Origin: Physocladia obscura
Lineage: Eukaryota; Chytridiomycota; Chytridiomycetes; Chytridiales; Chytriomycetaceae
Direction of reading: 5' to 3'
NCBI GenBank assembly: GCA_027596945.1
Contig: JADGJH010000108.1
Span: 1 to 30,492, forward strand
DNA: 30,492 nt
A program made the translations under genes and the position numbers. Shown one piece after another: positions 10,575 through 20,655 of the stretch. The notes beneath the pieces were generated by a model. The model ran no database searches. It was not told the DNA's origin and was given only the letters and a program-made list of their open reading frames with translations. The first letter of the stretch is position 1, and each line of letters begins with the position of its first letter.

Positions 10575-12351
10575 ATGGGTAAAACGCTATCGACTGCCGT
10601 GTCGCCCACGTCAATCCCTGGTCACCCAAAACAGCTGGCCCACATCAAGCATATTGACTTTGCCATCGACCAGGACCACATAATGGTACGAACCCAACCC
10701 GGTCCATTCAATCCCATTCTATTATATGACATCACATCACAATGTCCTGCATCTACCTGCCATTACCAACTTGTTCTATTCCCTTCTAGGAAGGAACAGC
10801 ATCAGTCCTTGCCATTGTTTTCCCACACTGGAATTTAGCCGAATCGAAATTAGTTCCTCAGACCGACGGGCTCACAAAGTAAGAGGAGGCACTGTTAACC
10901 CACCTTTGCCCCCTGTTTTTTTTTTTCTTTTCATTTTGTATTGATTTCTTTTTCGTTTGACATTCATGTTCACGCAGCAAACGTAAGTTGACGTCATTCA
11001 ATCCGCAAAGTTTCCTCATGCTAACCTTGTATGTTCTTGTTTCCTAGTCGTAAAATGCACGCACATCGCAGAAACTGTCTTGATTCGAACATACGGCAAA
11101 GGCACAGATGCCATTATTGATCGAAACCAGGAAATGATTGTGAGTTTTAAAGCACTTTTCGTAATATGACTACATTTTTAATCTTTTCCCTTAAACGCAG
11201 AATTTTATGGCTCTGTCACGATACAATCTTTGTCCAAAAGTTTATGCCCGTTTCGATAACGGATTCGTCTACGGATACGTTGGTAATGCGCTTTATATAA
11301 TTTTTTTCTTATTCAATTTCTTTGACTTATCGTTTTATCTTTACAGACGGCACACCTTTTTCCATTTCAGGTCTGTTTCCAAAAAAAAAAAGTGAAAAAT
11401 TCATTTCATATTGAAAATTTTGTCTTTGGTACATTCAGATCTACGACACCCCGAGAAATCTCGACTAATCGCTCAACATATTGCAAAATGGCACAAAGTA
11501 TCAGCGGAAGATTTGATCGAACCAATTCCTCAACTTTTTGAAACATATTATCATTGGTTTGATGCGATTCCGAAAAAATTCAGCAAACCAGAAGTTGAAG
11601 CCAGTGTCCGAACATTTATAACTCGGGATAGATTAAAGGCGGAGGTAAATATCTGACGTTTTCAACCATTTCTCTCTATTTTTCTCTTTATTTCAGTACT
11701 GATCAAATTAATGACATTTTTTTTTCTTGCAGCTTGATGATTTGCAAACGCAACTCGAGAAAGTTGATTCGCCAATTGTTTTTAGCCACGGAGACGTCAA
11801 TCCAAACAATATTATTTACAACGCTGCGGAAAAGAAAGTTGATTGTAAGACTCGATTTTTCCTTCCTTCTGAAATTAAACAAAAAAAAACACTTCAATTT
11901 TTGGTTCGACCAAACTAGTTATTGATTATGAATATGGTTCATTTAAGCCACGTGGATTCGATCTTGGAAACCATTTTTGTGAGCACACTGGATTCGACTG
12001 TGAATGGGACTTGTATCCCAATGAAGAATTTCAGCGCAAATTTCTGCGAGAGTATTTGGAAGCGTATTATTCAGACAAAGATTATAGTGTGACGGAAGAA
12101 GAAGTAACAAAACTTTACGCTGAAGCAAATAAGTTTTCTTTGGCTGCTAACGTGAGTTGCAAATGGAATTTTTTTATTTTATTATTATTTTTGTTAATGA
12201 CTTTTTGATTGCAATGATAATATAGTTGGGATGGGCTTTATGGGGACTCGTGCAGGCAGAGATGTCAGACTTGGATTTCGATCATGTTGGTTACTCAAAG
12301 CTGCGAATTGATGAGTATTTCCGACGAAAGGATGCGTATTTGGCTTTGTGA
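10575..12351 (+). CDS. ETNK: Ethanolamine kinase (choline/ethanolamine kinase family), copy 1
   Basis: It phosphorylates ethanolamine with ATP, the first step of the CDP-ethanolamine route to phosphatidylethanolamine, in the cytosol. Exons: 10575-10685, 10790-10878, 10978-10982, 11048-11139, 11201-11282, 11347-11370, 11439-11644, 11733-11844, 11919-12151 and 12226-12351; 359 residues. Family marks: DGLTNKL near the start of the kinase fold, the Brenner motif HGDVNPNN (H-x-D-x4-N), then FIDYEYGS and FDLGNHFCEHTG. The C-terminal part (LYAEANKFSLAANLGWALWG) resembles ethanolamine more than choline kinases. The third exon is only 5 nt. The N-terminus MGKTLS fits the N-myristoylation pattern, and copy 2 lacks it. 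RidA copy 1 starts 197 bp downstream on the same strand. A second copy lies at 23170-24906. Confidence 0.9.
10978..10982 (+). other. 5-nt microexon of ETNK copy 1
   Basis: The bases CAAAC lie between an acceptor (cacgcag) and a donor (gtaagt). They are needed to keep frame and to encode the conserved N-K-L of DGLTNKL: the previous exon ends in AA and the next begins TC. The same microexon occurs in the second kinase copy. Confidence 0.85.
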
Positions 12352-12548
12352 TTTGCTCGTGTGCGTTTGTGTTTCTGTGTTCAATCTGAAAGAAATGTGC
12401 TTCGTTTTTCACCCTTTTTTTTTAATGTTCTATTTTTCTTCTTTGTTTTTTTCTTTCCCATTCCTTTTTCTTTTACCATATTTTCCCCTTTTGCACTATA
12501 AAAAAATTAAAATTTATTAGAGTGTTTTCTGTTATTTTTTGAAAAAGA

Positions 12549-13252
12549 ATGCTTCGAGGCATCACAACGAAACTGGCACCGAAGGCAATCGGACCATACA
12601 GCCAAGGAATAATTGCGAATGGCTTCGTCTATACAGGTACGGCCACGTCCATATGTACAGCAATCAAAGACCTTTTTTTTTTAAATTATTTTTCTTTTGA
12701 TTCAGCCGGACAATGCCCATTCGATCCCGTCACCACCCAAGTCATCGGAACAGATATTCAGACACAGATGGCGCAGTCTCTTGCGAATCTTAAGGCTGTT
12801 GTTGAGGCTGGTGGATCGTCGTTAAATCGAGTGTAAGCAACGATTTTTTTACAGACTTTAACCTATAAGAAAAATCCTGCGTGTGTCTGCTGTAGTGAGC
12901 GGAATTCTTCAACTTACTTTTTTGTTTACTGAACAAATTTTTTTTTAATATCTGTGTATATAAGTGTTAAAACAACTGTATTTTTAAAGGATATGAATGA
13001 CTTTGTGAGTATTGTTTTTAATTTTTTTTTTTTTTTAATTTTCTGTTTTCTCTGTTAAACGCTGGCTCTCTCTCTCTTTCTCTCTCTCTCTTCCCACGCA
13101 AGTCAAAAATGAACGAGGTATACACAAAGGCGTTTTCATCATGTCCGTTTCCGCCGGCTCGATCTGCTGTAGAAGTTGCTCGCCTGCCAAGAGATGTGCT
13201 GGTTGAGATTGAATGTATTGCGCTTGTTGATGAAACAACGTCGAAACTCTAA
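12549..13252 (+). CDS. RidA: RidA/YjgF/UK114 family enamine/imine deaminase, copy 1
   Basis: RidA proteins hydrolyse reactive enamines and imines such as 2-aminoacrylate made by PLP enzymes. Exons 12549-12636, 12706-12832, 12965-13004 and 13103-13252 give 134 residues, normal for the family. Recognisable features are AIGPYSQG, the central [24 protein letters not shown], and the signature [11 protein letters not shown] followed by VEIEC, which hold the family's substrate-binding Arg and catalytic Glu. No targeting sequence is evident, so the protein is probably cytosolic, though N-terminal [12 protein letters not shown] could act as a short presequence. It is tail-to-tail with RidA copy 2, 92 bp between stops. 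Intron 3 carries a CT-rich run before its acceptor. Confidence 0.92.
13066..13092 (+). repeat. CT-rich simple repeat in RidA copy 1 intron 3
   Basis: A (CT)n/(TC)n run lies just upstream of the acceptor of the last intron and acts as an extended pyrimidine tract. Confidence 0.7.
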
Positions 13253-13344
13253 TTTTTTTTTTTTCAAAGCAAAAATATCATATTATGTGCATAACTTTAT
13301 TATTTTCCTTCTCGTGCTATAACGGAATCGTTTTTTGTTTGTTT

Positions 13345-13994
13345 TTAACTTAAGTTGGACGACACAACAGCCACACATTCAATTTCAACCAACACGTCTC
13401 TTGGCAGGCGAGCAACCTCTACAGCAGATCGAGCAGGTGGGAAATCGCTGGCTGCAAAGAATTCTGCATACACTTCATTCATTGCTGCAAAATCATTCAT
13501 ATTTTTCAAAAACACTGTTGTTTTGACCCTATTTATTTTATATACGAATTTATTATTAAATACAATAGATATAAATTTATTTTTGGCACGATTTTTTCCC
13601 TTCACTTACACTTTATTAAAAGATGATCCACTCGCTTCTACAATCGCGCGAAGATTACGCAAAGCCTGTTTAGTTTGTTCGCGGATTTCTATTCCAACAA
13701 TCTCCATAGTTGCTGGGTCGAACGGAACTTGCCCGGCTTTTTTTTTGCGGTTGTGCGATGTATGCAATTCGCATTCATTTTATAGGTTATGTATGTGCAA
13801 ATAATAAATATCGTCATATCGTCTTTAATGTTGTGTTTTTTGCTTTTGTTTTTTTACCGGTGTACAGGAATCCGTTTGCAACGATGCCTTGAGAGTATGG
13901 ACCTATGGAATCTTTCAGCTTTTGCCTTGATATTGATCGACACATTACCGATTGCGGCAGGTGCATTTTTAGTGTGTACTTGCTTCAAGGACAT
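13345..13994 (-). CDS. RidA: RidA/YjgF/UK114 family enamine/imine deaminase, copy 2
   Basis: Exons (minus): 13949-13994, 13858-13902, 13610-13736 and 13345-13528; 133 residues. It has the same landmarks as copy 1: [46 protein letters not shown] and VEIEC. The third exon is 127 nt in both copies. Copy 2 has an extra intron after the codon for Ile15 that copy 1 lacks, and it lacks the intron that splits copy 1 after MNDF. Its second acceptor follows an A-run rather than pyrimidines, which is unusual, but the frame and family alignment require it. The start at 13994 is the first in-frame ATG matching the family N-terminus. The CpG-poor island begins only about 40 bp upstream, so its promoter region lies in or against the island. 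Confidence 0.9.
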
Positions 13995-14589
13995 GGTTTT
14001 CGACGAATCAAATCAATTGAGATAACAAAATGAGATTCACACTAAATTTTGCCCAGCTAGAATCTGCAACAAAATTTCACCGCTTATCAGCATCACCCCA
14101 AACAAAATTCCTTTAACCTGCCATACAGACTATGTGCTAAAATAGACAGAATCTACAGAATGAATAGTTTTTTTTACATTTTTTGCAGGTCTGATTCCCA
14201 CCAACTTCACAAAGTAACACTATAGTTGCTACATCAAATTTTTCACAAGTACATACATTTTAATCTATGCTTTGCACTCTTGGCTGCCTGAACTTGGTAA
14301 TTTACAATTATATTCAATTTAAATTTATCAGTGGCCATAGAAACTTTGTTGTTTTGGGTATTTGGAAATAAAATTATAATACAAATGTAGATCTTGGGCA
14401 AATATTATCATATATATTTTGATTCAAGTGTTGGCATTTGAAGTAAATACTGGAGTTGTGATCTTAAAACAAATGCATATCCACGCAAAGTATCACAGAT
14501 ATCCCTGAAAAAATTTCAATTTCATTGAATAAAGGGAAGATTTTACCTCTGAGATTTTTCAGTATCATAAATAAACAGCAAATTAGCAA

Positions 14590-14850
14590 TTTTTTTGGTA
14601 TTGCTTTGATTTCAATACTTTTGCATTAGTTCCTTTTCCAAGATCCTCATACACATCAATAAATCTTTTGTGCTCCTCTGACTTCAATGTATCCAAATCA
14701 GTAAAGAGTGGATCTGTGCTTTTGCAATTCTAACATTTTTTGGCTCAAGTCTCAGAATTTATTCTTGTCATCATAAATCTAGCATGGCATACATGATTTT
14801 ATTTGTATGCAAATCAATTCCAATGAGTTGGCATTCAAACCCACCTGCCT
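14590..14850 (-). pseudogene. Decayed coding remnant, minus strand
   Basis: Reading the minus strand from about 14850, one frame gives a protein-like stretch (GGFECQLIGIDLHTNKIMYA) that runs into close stops. Another frame further on gives DPLFTDLDTLKSEEHKRFI and VYEDLGKGTNAKVLK. The composition is protein-like and the breaks are stops and a frameshift, so I read it as a dead mobile-element gene. I cannot assign a family. Confidence 0.35.
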
Positions 14851-15103
14851 GAAAAAAAAGACATCAGATCAACAATAAAGTCTAAATTTTAACTTTGACA
14901 ATAAAAACCACCCCATTGACATAAAAAGGACTTAAAAATACAGCAAAAGAAGATGCCCTACTTTGATCCACTTAGCCAACAAAAAATTCTGGCAGACGTT
15001 GCAAATCTGGTGCCAAACATCTCATCCAAAGTTAAAGTCTTTCAGTAGGTTGCTGATTGTTAAAGTGTAAAAGATTCAAGCTGTATTGAAAGATGAATTC
15101 ACT

Positions 15104-15360
15104 CTTTATTGAAAGAAATCGCCAAATTCACTTAAAAAGTAAAGAACAAAACAGTGGACTTGCTGTTTCCATCATTAAGCAGAAGCTTTTGTATTAATAC
15201 AAGAAAGTTTTGTATGGGGAGGAAAATGCAAGATTTATTTAAAGACTGTTTTTGGAATTTTTGTGATTGAGGATTTTAAACAATGAAAAATTTAGAATAA
15301 AGAAAAAGGAATTCTTGCTAAAAGTCCTTACCATACACAATCATAAATGGAGATTTCAAC
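15104..15360 (+). repeat. Left arm of long inverted repeat
   Basis: It pairs with 17474-17724. The best block, about 15153-15214, contains the palindrome-rich core cttttgtattaatacaag and is nearly identical in both arms; the rest differs by scattered substitutions and small gaps. A further short match (catcctgataa) at about 15421 suggests that the arm originally ran further, with an insertion. Confidence 0.85.
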
Positions 15361-15912
15361 ACTGATTCCAACAATCTTACCTTTGAACAAATTAAGGAAA
15401 TATACAGATGTAAGAAAGAGCATCCTGATAAGTTGCTTGGCAACCAGATCTTCAGTGACAGTATTGAGATCACATTGGTTGCACTTCTCTGTGCCAGAGC
15501 AAAAAGCCACTGTCCTCTCCAGCAATATAATTTTCTAGAATTAGTACACGTTTATCATGCCATTCACTTTAAATCAACAGATTGGAATTCTGATGGCTGG
15601 TTCAAAAATTTTATGCACTAGTACAAAAGTTGAATTTCACAAAAAGATGTAAAATATTTGAGTGCCAAATGCATTGATCCATTCACTCTTGATGATGTTA
15701 AGGCCTGGGTCACAGCTTTGGAAAATTGGATTGCCTAAAAGCATGTCACAACAATTAATCTCATCAATGTTGATGAAATGCAAATCAAACTTGAAAATGA
15801 TGACATTGCACAACAAACCTACATTGTATCAAATGAAATTGAGTGCCCTAATGTCAATGAAAGAGAATGCAGCTGATATGCCACAATTATTCCATTTATA
15901 TCTGATGTAAAT
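15310..15912 (+). pseudogene. Transposase-like remnant (possibly pogo/Tc5-type DDE)
   Basis: One frame runs about 200 codons with only a few stops. It reads NLTFEQIKEIYRCKKEHPDK, then TDWNSDGWFKNFM, DPFTLDDVKAWVTALENWI, NLINVDEMQIKLENDD and YATIIPFISDVN. The order resembles a CENP-B/pogo-type helix-turn-helix ending in a GWF motif followed by the first catalytic block, N-x-D-E. In-frame stops near 15620 (TAG), 15632 (TGA), 15737 (TAA), 15867 (TGA) and 15913 (TAG) can each be explained by C-to-T change from Arg or Gln codons. The family call comes from remembered motif shapes only. Confidence 0.45.
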
Positions 15913-16560
15913 TAGAAATTCAATGTAATTTTCTCAAAGAATTTTTTAGAATTTTCTCAAGCATTCTATTACTTTCAACAACTCAGGAATAATTCAAGTG
16001 ATTTCTAACTAATTTCTAACCACTTTCCAACTGCTTTCAAACAATTTTTCTTTTGAAGTGTCTTTTATTCTTTTTATTTCGTTTTCCTTCTGCTCTAAAA
16101 ACTATTTAAACCCAAACACTTTTCTTCTTTTTAAGAATTGGTCTTATCAAATAAAAGAAAGTCTTTATTAAGTATTAAACTTCTACTTCAACTTCAACTC
16201 ATACTTGCATCTTGAACTCTTATCATTTAGTTCTGAGATATCTAGTATTGAATAAGTTGACTCAAGCCATTACAGCTACCAGGAATGTTACTACAAGTCA
16301 CCAACAACTTACTAGAACCTTATGCCTGTTCCTATCTTCCATTTCTACTTTATTTCAATAGACCCAGTGAAAGAAATTGGGAATATACTTACAACTATGC
16401 TTCCTGGTCCAATTGTTAAAAAGTCAAAATCAAGACCCAAAAATTCTTTCAGTGAAAATCAAGTTTTTCAGGTCATGAGCCTTTGAAAAACAATGCAAGC
16501 ACAAAAAGATGTAAAGGCAAAAAAAAAAAAAAAGAGTAGAATAAAAAAAAAACTGAAGAT

Positions 16561-16830
16561 ATGGCAAGAAAGGCTATGCAAGTGGAGAAAAATGAAAGAA
16601 GATGTCATGCAATAGATGGTGAGAGCAGATGCTTCAAAAGATGGACTAAAAGCAGCAAATGGATTTTATGTGCTTATTGCAGTAAGTTTTGCTTATGTGA
16701 AAAATGCAAATATCCTGTAAAAATATTATGGATAATCATGTTGAAAGTTGTAAGGGCTGAGCAGAGTTTGAAGTTATATTGCCAGAAGTAAAAAATGACA
16801 AAGTGAACATCATTAAACATATTATTTTTT
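16561..16830 (+). pseudogene. Cys-rich, zinc-finger-like remnant inside the transposon
   Basis: The plus-strand frame from 16561 encodes a basic segment followed by WILCAYCSKFCLCEKC. After an apparent frameshift, another frame continues NIMDNHVESCKG. The combined C-x2-C ... H-x3-C spacing resembles a zinc-binding unit of mobile-element proteins. A run of A at 16519-16533 and 16546-16554 precedes it. It is decayed and the family is unknown. Confidence 0.35.
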
Positions 16831-17473
16831 TTTAAAGTTGATATTAATGTTTTGTTTGTGGTTTTATTTTGATTGAAATTTTTTTTTGTTGGGCAGGTTC
16901 AAATGTTTGGAGAAGGTTTGAATACCAATTCAATGGGGCATCATCACTATTGACTTCATTTTCATAGCCCAAATTTTTCCAAAATGTTCATTGCTTAATC
17001 TTTATTAATGAACTAAAGAGTTAATTGTGCCAACAGTGAATGCATATGCTGTGTTGATGCACACAATACATGCTATAAAGACACTTTTACATTAATATAT
17101 AATTTGCTATTTTAAAATGTAATTTACAATGCATGCCAACACATAAATCCAGCACAAAACAGCACACACTGGTGCACTTTTGCCCACGAAGACATATAAT
17201 ATATTAATATATTATGACTTAAAATTTATTTCAGTGCACCCTAGAGCACCAAAGTTTTTCTCTCAACACATGTTTGTTCAAAGAGTATCAATAATATAAT
17301 ATAATGAATTCTCATTTTACTTCAATCTTTCATTTATTAGAAAATACAATTCAAATCACATATATACATATGTAGTGTCAATTGGTCATTGTAAATGGCA
17401 CTTTTCAATGCATGGATTGTGCTTTGGATGAATGGAACAATGACAGGAGGTGTCTGCATAAGTTATCAGGATG

Positions 17474-17724
17474 TTGCAATCTCTGTTTATGATTGTGTAT
17501 GGTAAGGATTTTCAGCAAGAATTCTCTTTTCTTCATTCAAGATTTTCATTGTTCAAAAATTCACAATCACAAAAATTCCAAAACAGTCTTTAAATTTTGC
17601 ATTTTCCTCCACATACAAAACTTTCTTGTATTAATACAAAAGCTTCTGCTTAATGATGGAAACAGCAAGTCCACTGTTTGTTTCTTTACTTTTTAAGCAA
17701 ATTGAGCAATTTCTTTCAATAAAG
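17474..17724 (-). repeat. Right arm of long inverted repeat
   Basis: The reverse complement of this stretch matches 15104-15360, with the near-identical core at about 17618-17680. See the left arm for the shared details. Confidence 0.85.
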
Positions 17725-19517
17725 ATTGTTGTTGGTTGTAAGACAAACAAATTTTCATTAGTATCATTTGAAACTGAAGGAATTTCATTTTCAATTTTGT
17801 TCATTTGACAAATTTGTTCAATTTGTGGATGAAAAAAGGGACTATTGAAAATGAATTATTTGGAAATACCTTTAGAAAACTGCCACATTATCCCATTGAT
17901 GTGATTTTTACCAGTTTTCTTAGGGGAAAATGACAAAGGGGTGGTAAATGAGCTATAAATAGTGAAACCCATGTAGCACTACAATATCATCTAAAAGTTG
18001 ATGTAGTTCTGACAACTCTCTTCTAACAACTCCTAACTCTACTCAACAGATTACATCCTGAAAGCAGTTGAGATAGCATTATACCATTATCTGCAAAATA
18101 ATAGAACTTATTGTTAATAACAGGATGTTCATTCATTTTTATCAACTTTACAAATAGATTTGTAGTTCAAGTGGAGGAGGGCATTAAATAGCTTGCAGTA
18201 ATACTGGTGGATTGTAAATAAGGATTGCAATCTGCCTAAAACCAAAATCCTGCTTCAGAAAAGTGACATGAATAGTGAAAAGCACAAAATTGTAAACATC
18301 CTGTATACTGATTCTGTGCAGATTCTGAGAGTACTGCAATATTTGACTAGGAGAGTTAAGAGATTAAGAGTTTGTGTAGTGCAGGGATTGTTGTATTTAT
18401 TTTGGGTGATGATCATGTTTATGTTTTCTTTGATTTCTAAAAATCTAAACAATCTGCGACTTGAAACTATTTGCTATCTTGTGCCACTGCACAGATTCCT
18501 CTTTTCAAAAGATGCACATGACAACTTAAGCTTCCAATCAGCTCTTTTACTTCCACATTTCCCAAAAATTCATCACTGAATTTGAAATGATGCATTCTAG
18601 ATATTCCAATGACAATTCCATCAAAGTTCTGCTTAAGAAATTTTCAAAATCAATACCATGAAACTTCACTTCCATGAACACTAGAGTTGCCAGATGATGA
18701 ATCATTAATAATTCTTTGCAGATCTACACATTATTGTGTATCAAATTTTTTTTCCAGATTCCAAAATTTTCATCAAAAATTTTGTATTGCCAGCAATCAT
18801 GAAGTTGAGAGTTATAGAATGCCATAAACCAAGAATCGCATGCAAGCACAAATACCAGATCATCTACTTGTTCTTATTTTGGCCAGAACAGTTATCAGCA
18901 AATAATTTCAGATTTTCAGATGTTAGATTTAAGAATAAAACATGTTAGACAAGCTGAATAAATGTTAAATAATATTCAAATAGAATTGGAAATAGAAATA
19001 TTATTTATTACATGTGAAAGAAAATTATTTTCATTCATGGCAAAATTCAAGAATGGGGATTAAATGTTCTAACTTTGTCTCTTTATATTTGAAAAATATT
19101 GTTTTGCTAAGAAATTGGTTTTTAATCAATATTGAGGCATTAGAAATGAGGCACAAAAAAAGTTTTAATTTGAGGCCCAGAATTGGGCATATTAAATTGT
19201 TGTTCTATTCTTGGAAATAAATAATAAGATTCTAAAACTAAATTATACTTTACTGTGCCAATTCCACTAGTTCAAGTGAATCCACCTTTGCAAGATTCAA
19301 TATCAGATACCAAACCACAGAAATGATGATATTACCAAATCCTTCAAAACAGCTTTTTCTGCTCAAAATGATCCTTCTTCAAGAAGATAATTAACTTGTT
19401 GCAGTTTTCTTCCATCACAGATTCCAAATGGCAGAAATTTTTCACCTGTCATAAAATATTGCTGATTTTGAATGAGGTAGCATAACTTTCTAAGAGAAAT
19501 CAGAACAGTAGATCTGG

Positions 19518-20314
19518 TCATTTAAAGTAGAAGAGACATATACAAGTCCATTTCTGTAAAACTCTTTCTTCTTCATGTGCAATTTTGAGCTGAGTTTCCA
19601 AAAACATTTCTGGTGACTTAGAATTTTTCAACTGAGTACACACACATGTCACAAAAGCTAGATCCTGGCTTGGCAATAGTGATGTGTGAACATTTTTGCA
19701 TTCAAATCTGATAGAATTGGCAGTAGGAAAGCTACTTGGCTCAACAGTAGCTTGGACCATGCACATGACTAATGTTTGCCAAAATTTGTTTGAAAGTTGA
19801 AGATGGTAGTGTCAAATGTGTTTAATTAGTTGACAGTTGTAGTAAGGGATGCATTCAAAAATGCACAGCATCTTACAACTTCTTTACTGCAGAAGAAAGC
19901 AATGAATGAAAGGAAAAAAAAATATGAGTGAACAATAAAAGTAAATTTTTACAAAAAATTAGGAAATTTTTTTAAAAATACAAAAAAATAATAAAATCAT
20001 AAAAAATAAAACAACATTACTTGGAGAATTATTATCCATATAATCTTCATTTATGCTAAATTAGCATCATTTTCACTACCAGAGTTGTTGTAATCAGAGT
20101 GACATTCTGAATGGGTGTCCTCAAAGTCAGCTGGATCAGCATCAAAGTGGGCAGATAGATCAGCAAGAATTCTAACATATGTTTTTGCATTGTCAGTACA
20201 GTTTTGATTGTCAAAGATTGACAGATCATACATTGTGATCCAATTTGTGTTTTTTGTTTTTCTGGCTGACGGGGACAAAAAATTTTCTTCACCAAATATG
20301 ACCCACTTAGTCAA
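19518..20314 (-). pseudogene. Decayed intron-containing gene of unknown family, minus strand
   Basis: A minus-strand frame from about 20314 gives an acidic stretch ending FDADPADFEDTHSECHSDY and SGSENDANLA. After a frameshift it reads NEDYMDNNSP and meets a good donor (gtaatg) at about 20023. A convincing acceptor (ctttcttctgcag) lies at about 19890. The next part, after one TGA at about 19834, reads LVMCMVQATVEPSSFPTANS and SPEMFLETQLKIAHEEERVL. The upstream edge has no ATG in this frame. It looks like one broken gene, probably from a mobile element, with CpG loss throughout. I recognise no domain. Confidence 0.35.
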
Positions 20315-20655
20315 TAGTATAATTCAACAAAAAATATTTATTTTTTAATTCTATGAGCGAAAATTGATTATTTATATATCAAAGATTATGTTCGCATAAA
20401 AAAATCAAAATTGAAACAATGCAACCAATGTAAAAAGTCAAGTTTTATTGACTCATGGAAAAAGCCGCTCCAAAAAAATACAACAGTATCATTGACTACA
20501 ACAGATATCCTATATGCTCCAAAATTATACAAAAATTCATTGAACCCCTTAAACACAACAAACATTGTACTATTAATAAGAGAACAACATTTATTATTAT
20601 TATTTTTCTTTTTTTTGTTGTTTTGGAAAACTCAAAAACAAAATCATATAAAACA

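Larger units (their letters stand above)
15104..17724. mobile_element. DNA transposon remnant with long inverted repeats
   Basis: The element is bounded by matching inverted arms (15104-15360 and 17474-17724) that begin ctttattgaaag at the left end and end with its reverse complement at the right. Between them is a decayed transposase-like frame (15310-15912), then AT-rich filler and a Cys-rich remnant. Whether the arms are the true transposon termini or an internal part of a larger element is uncertain. I did not find a clear target-site duplication. All of it lies in the CpG-depleted island. Confidence 0.65.
14030..20270. other. CpG-depleted, gene-free transposon graveyard
   Basis: In these 6.2 kb I count by eye only about ten CG dinucleotides (near 14081, 14483, 14997, 15120, 15549, 16080, 17186, 18457, 18836 and 20269). 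Base composition alone would predict well over a hundred. The malate synthase last exon next to it has dozens per kb. No intact gene is present. There are inverted repeats and frames with stop codons that fit C-to-T change, such as TGA where CGA is expected. This is the usual mark of long-term CpG methylation over silenced mobile DNA. TATA-like and LTR-like stretches (about 16060-16300 and 17950-18060) hint at retroelement pieces, but I cannot define them. Confidence 0.85.

Noticed and set aside
16060..16330. Possible LTR end with primer-binding region
   Set aside because: The look (short TATA-like and T-rich blocks) is suggestive, but I found no second copy in the window and no reverse transcriptase or gag/pol motif, so I did not annotate it.
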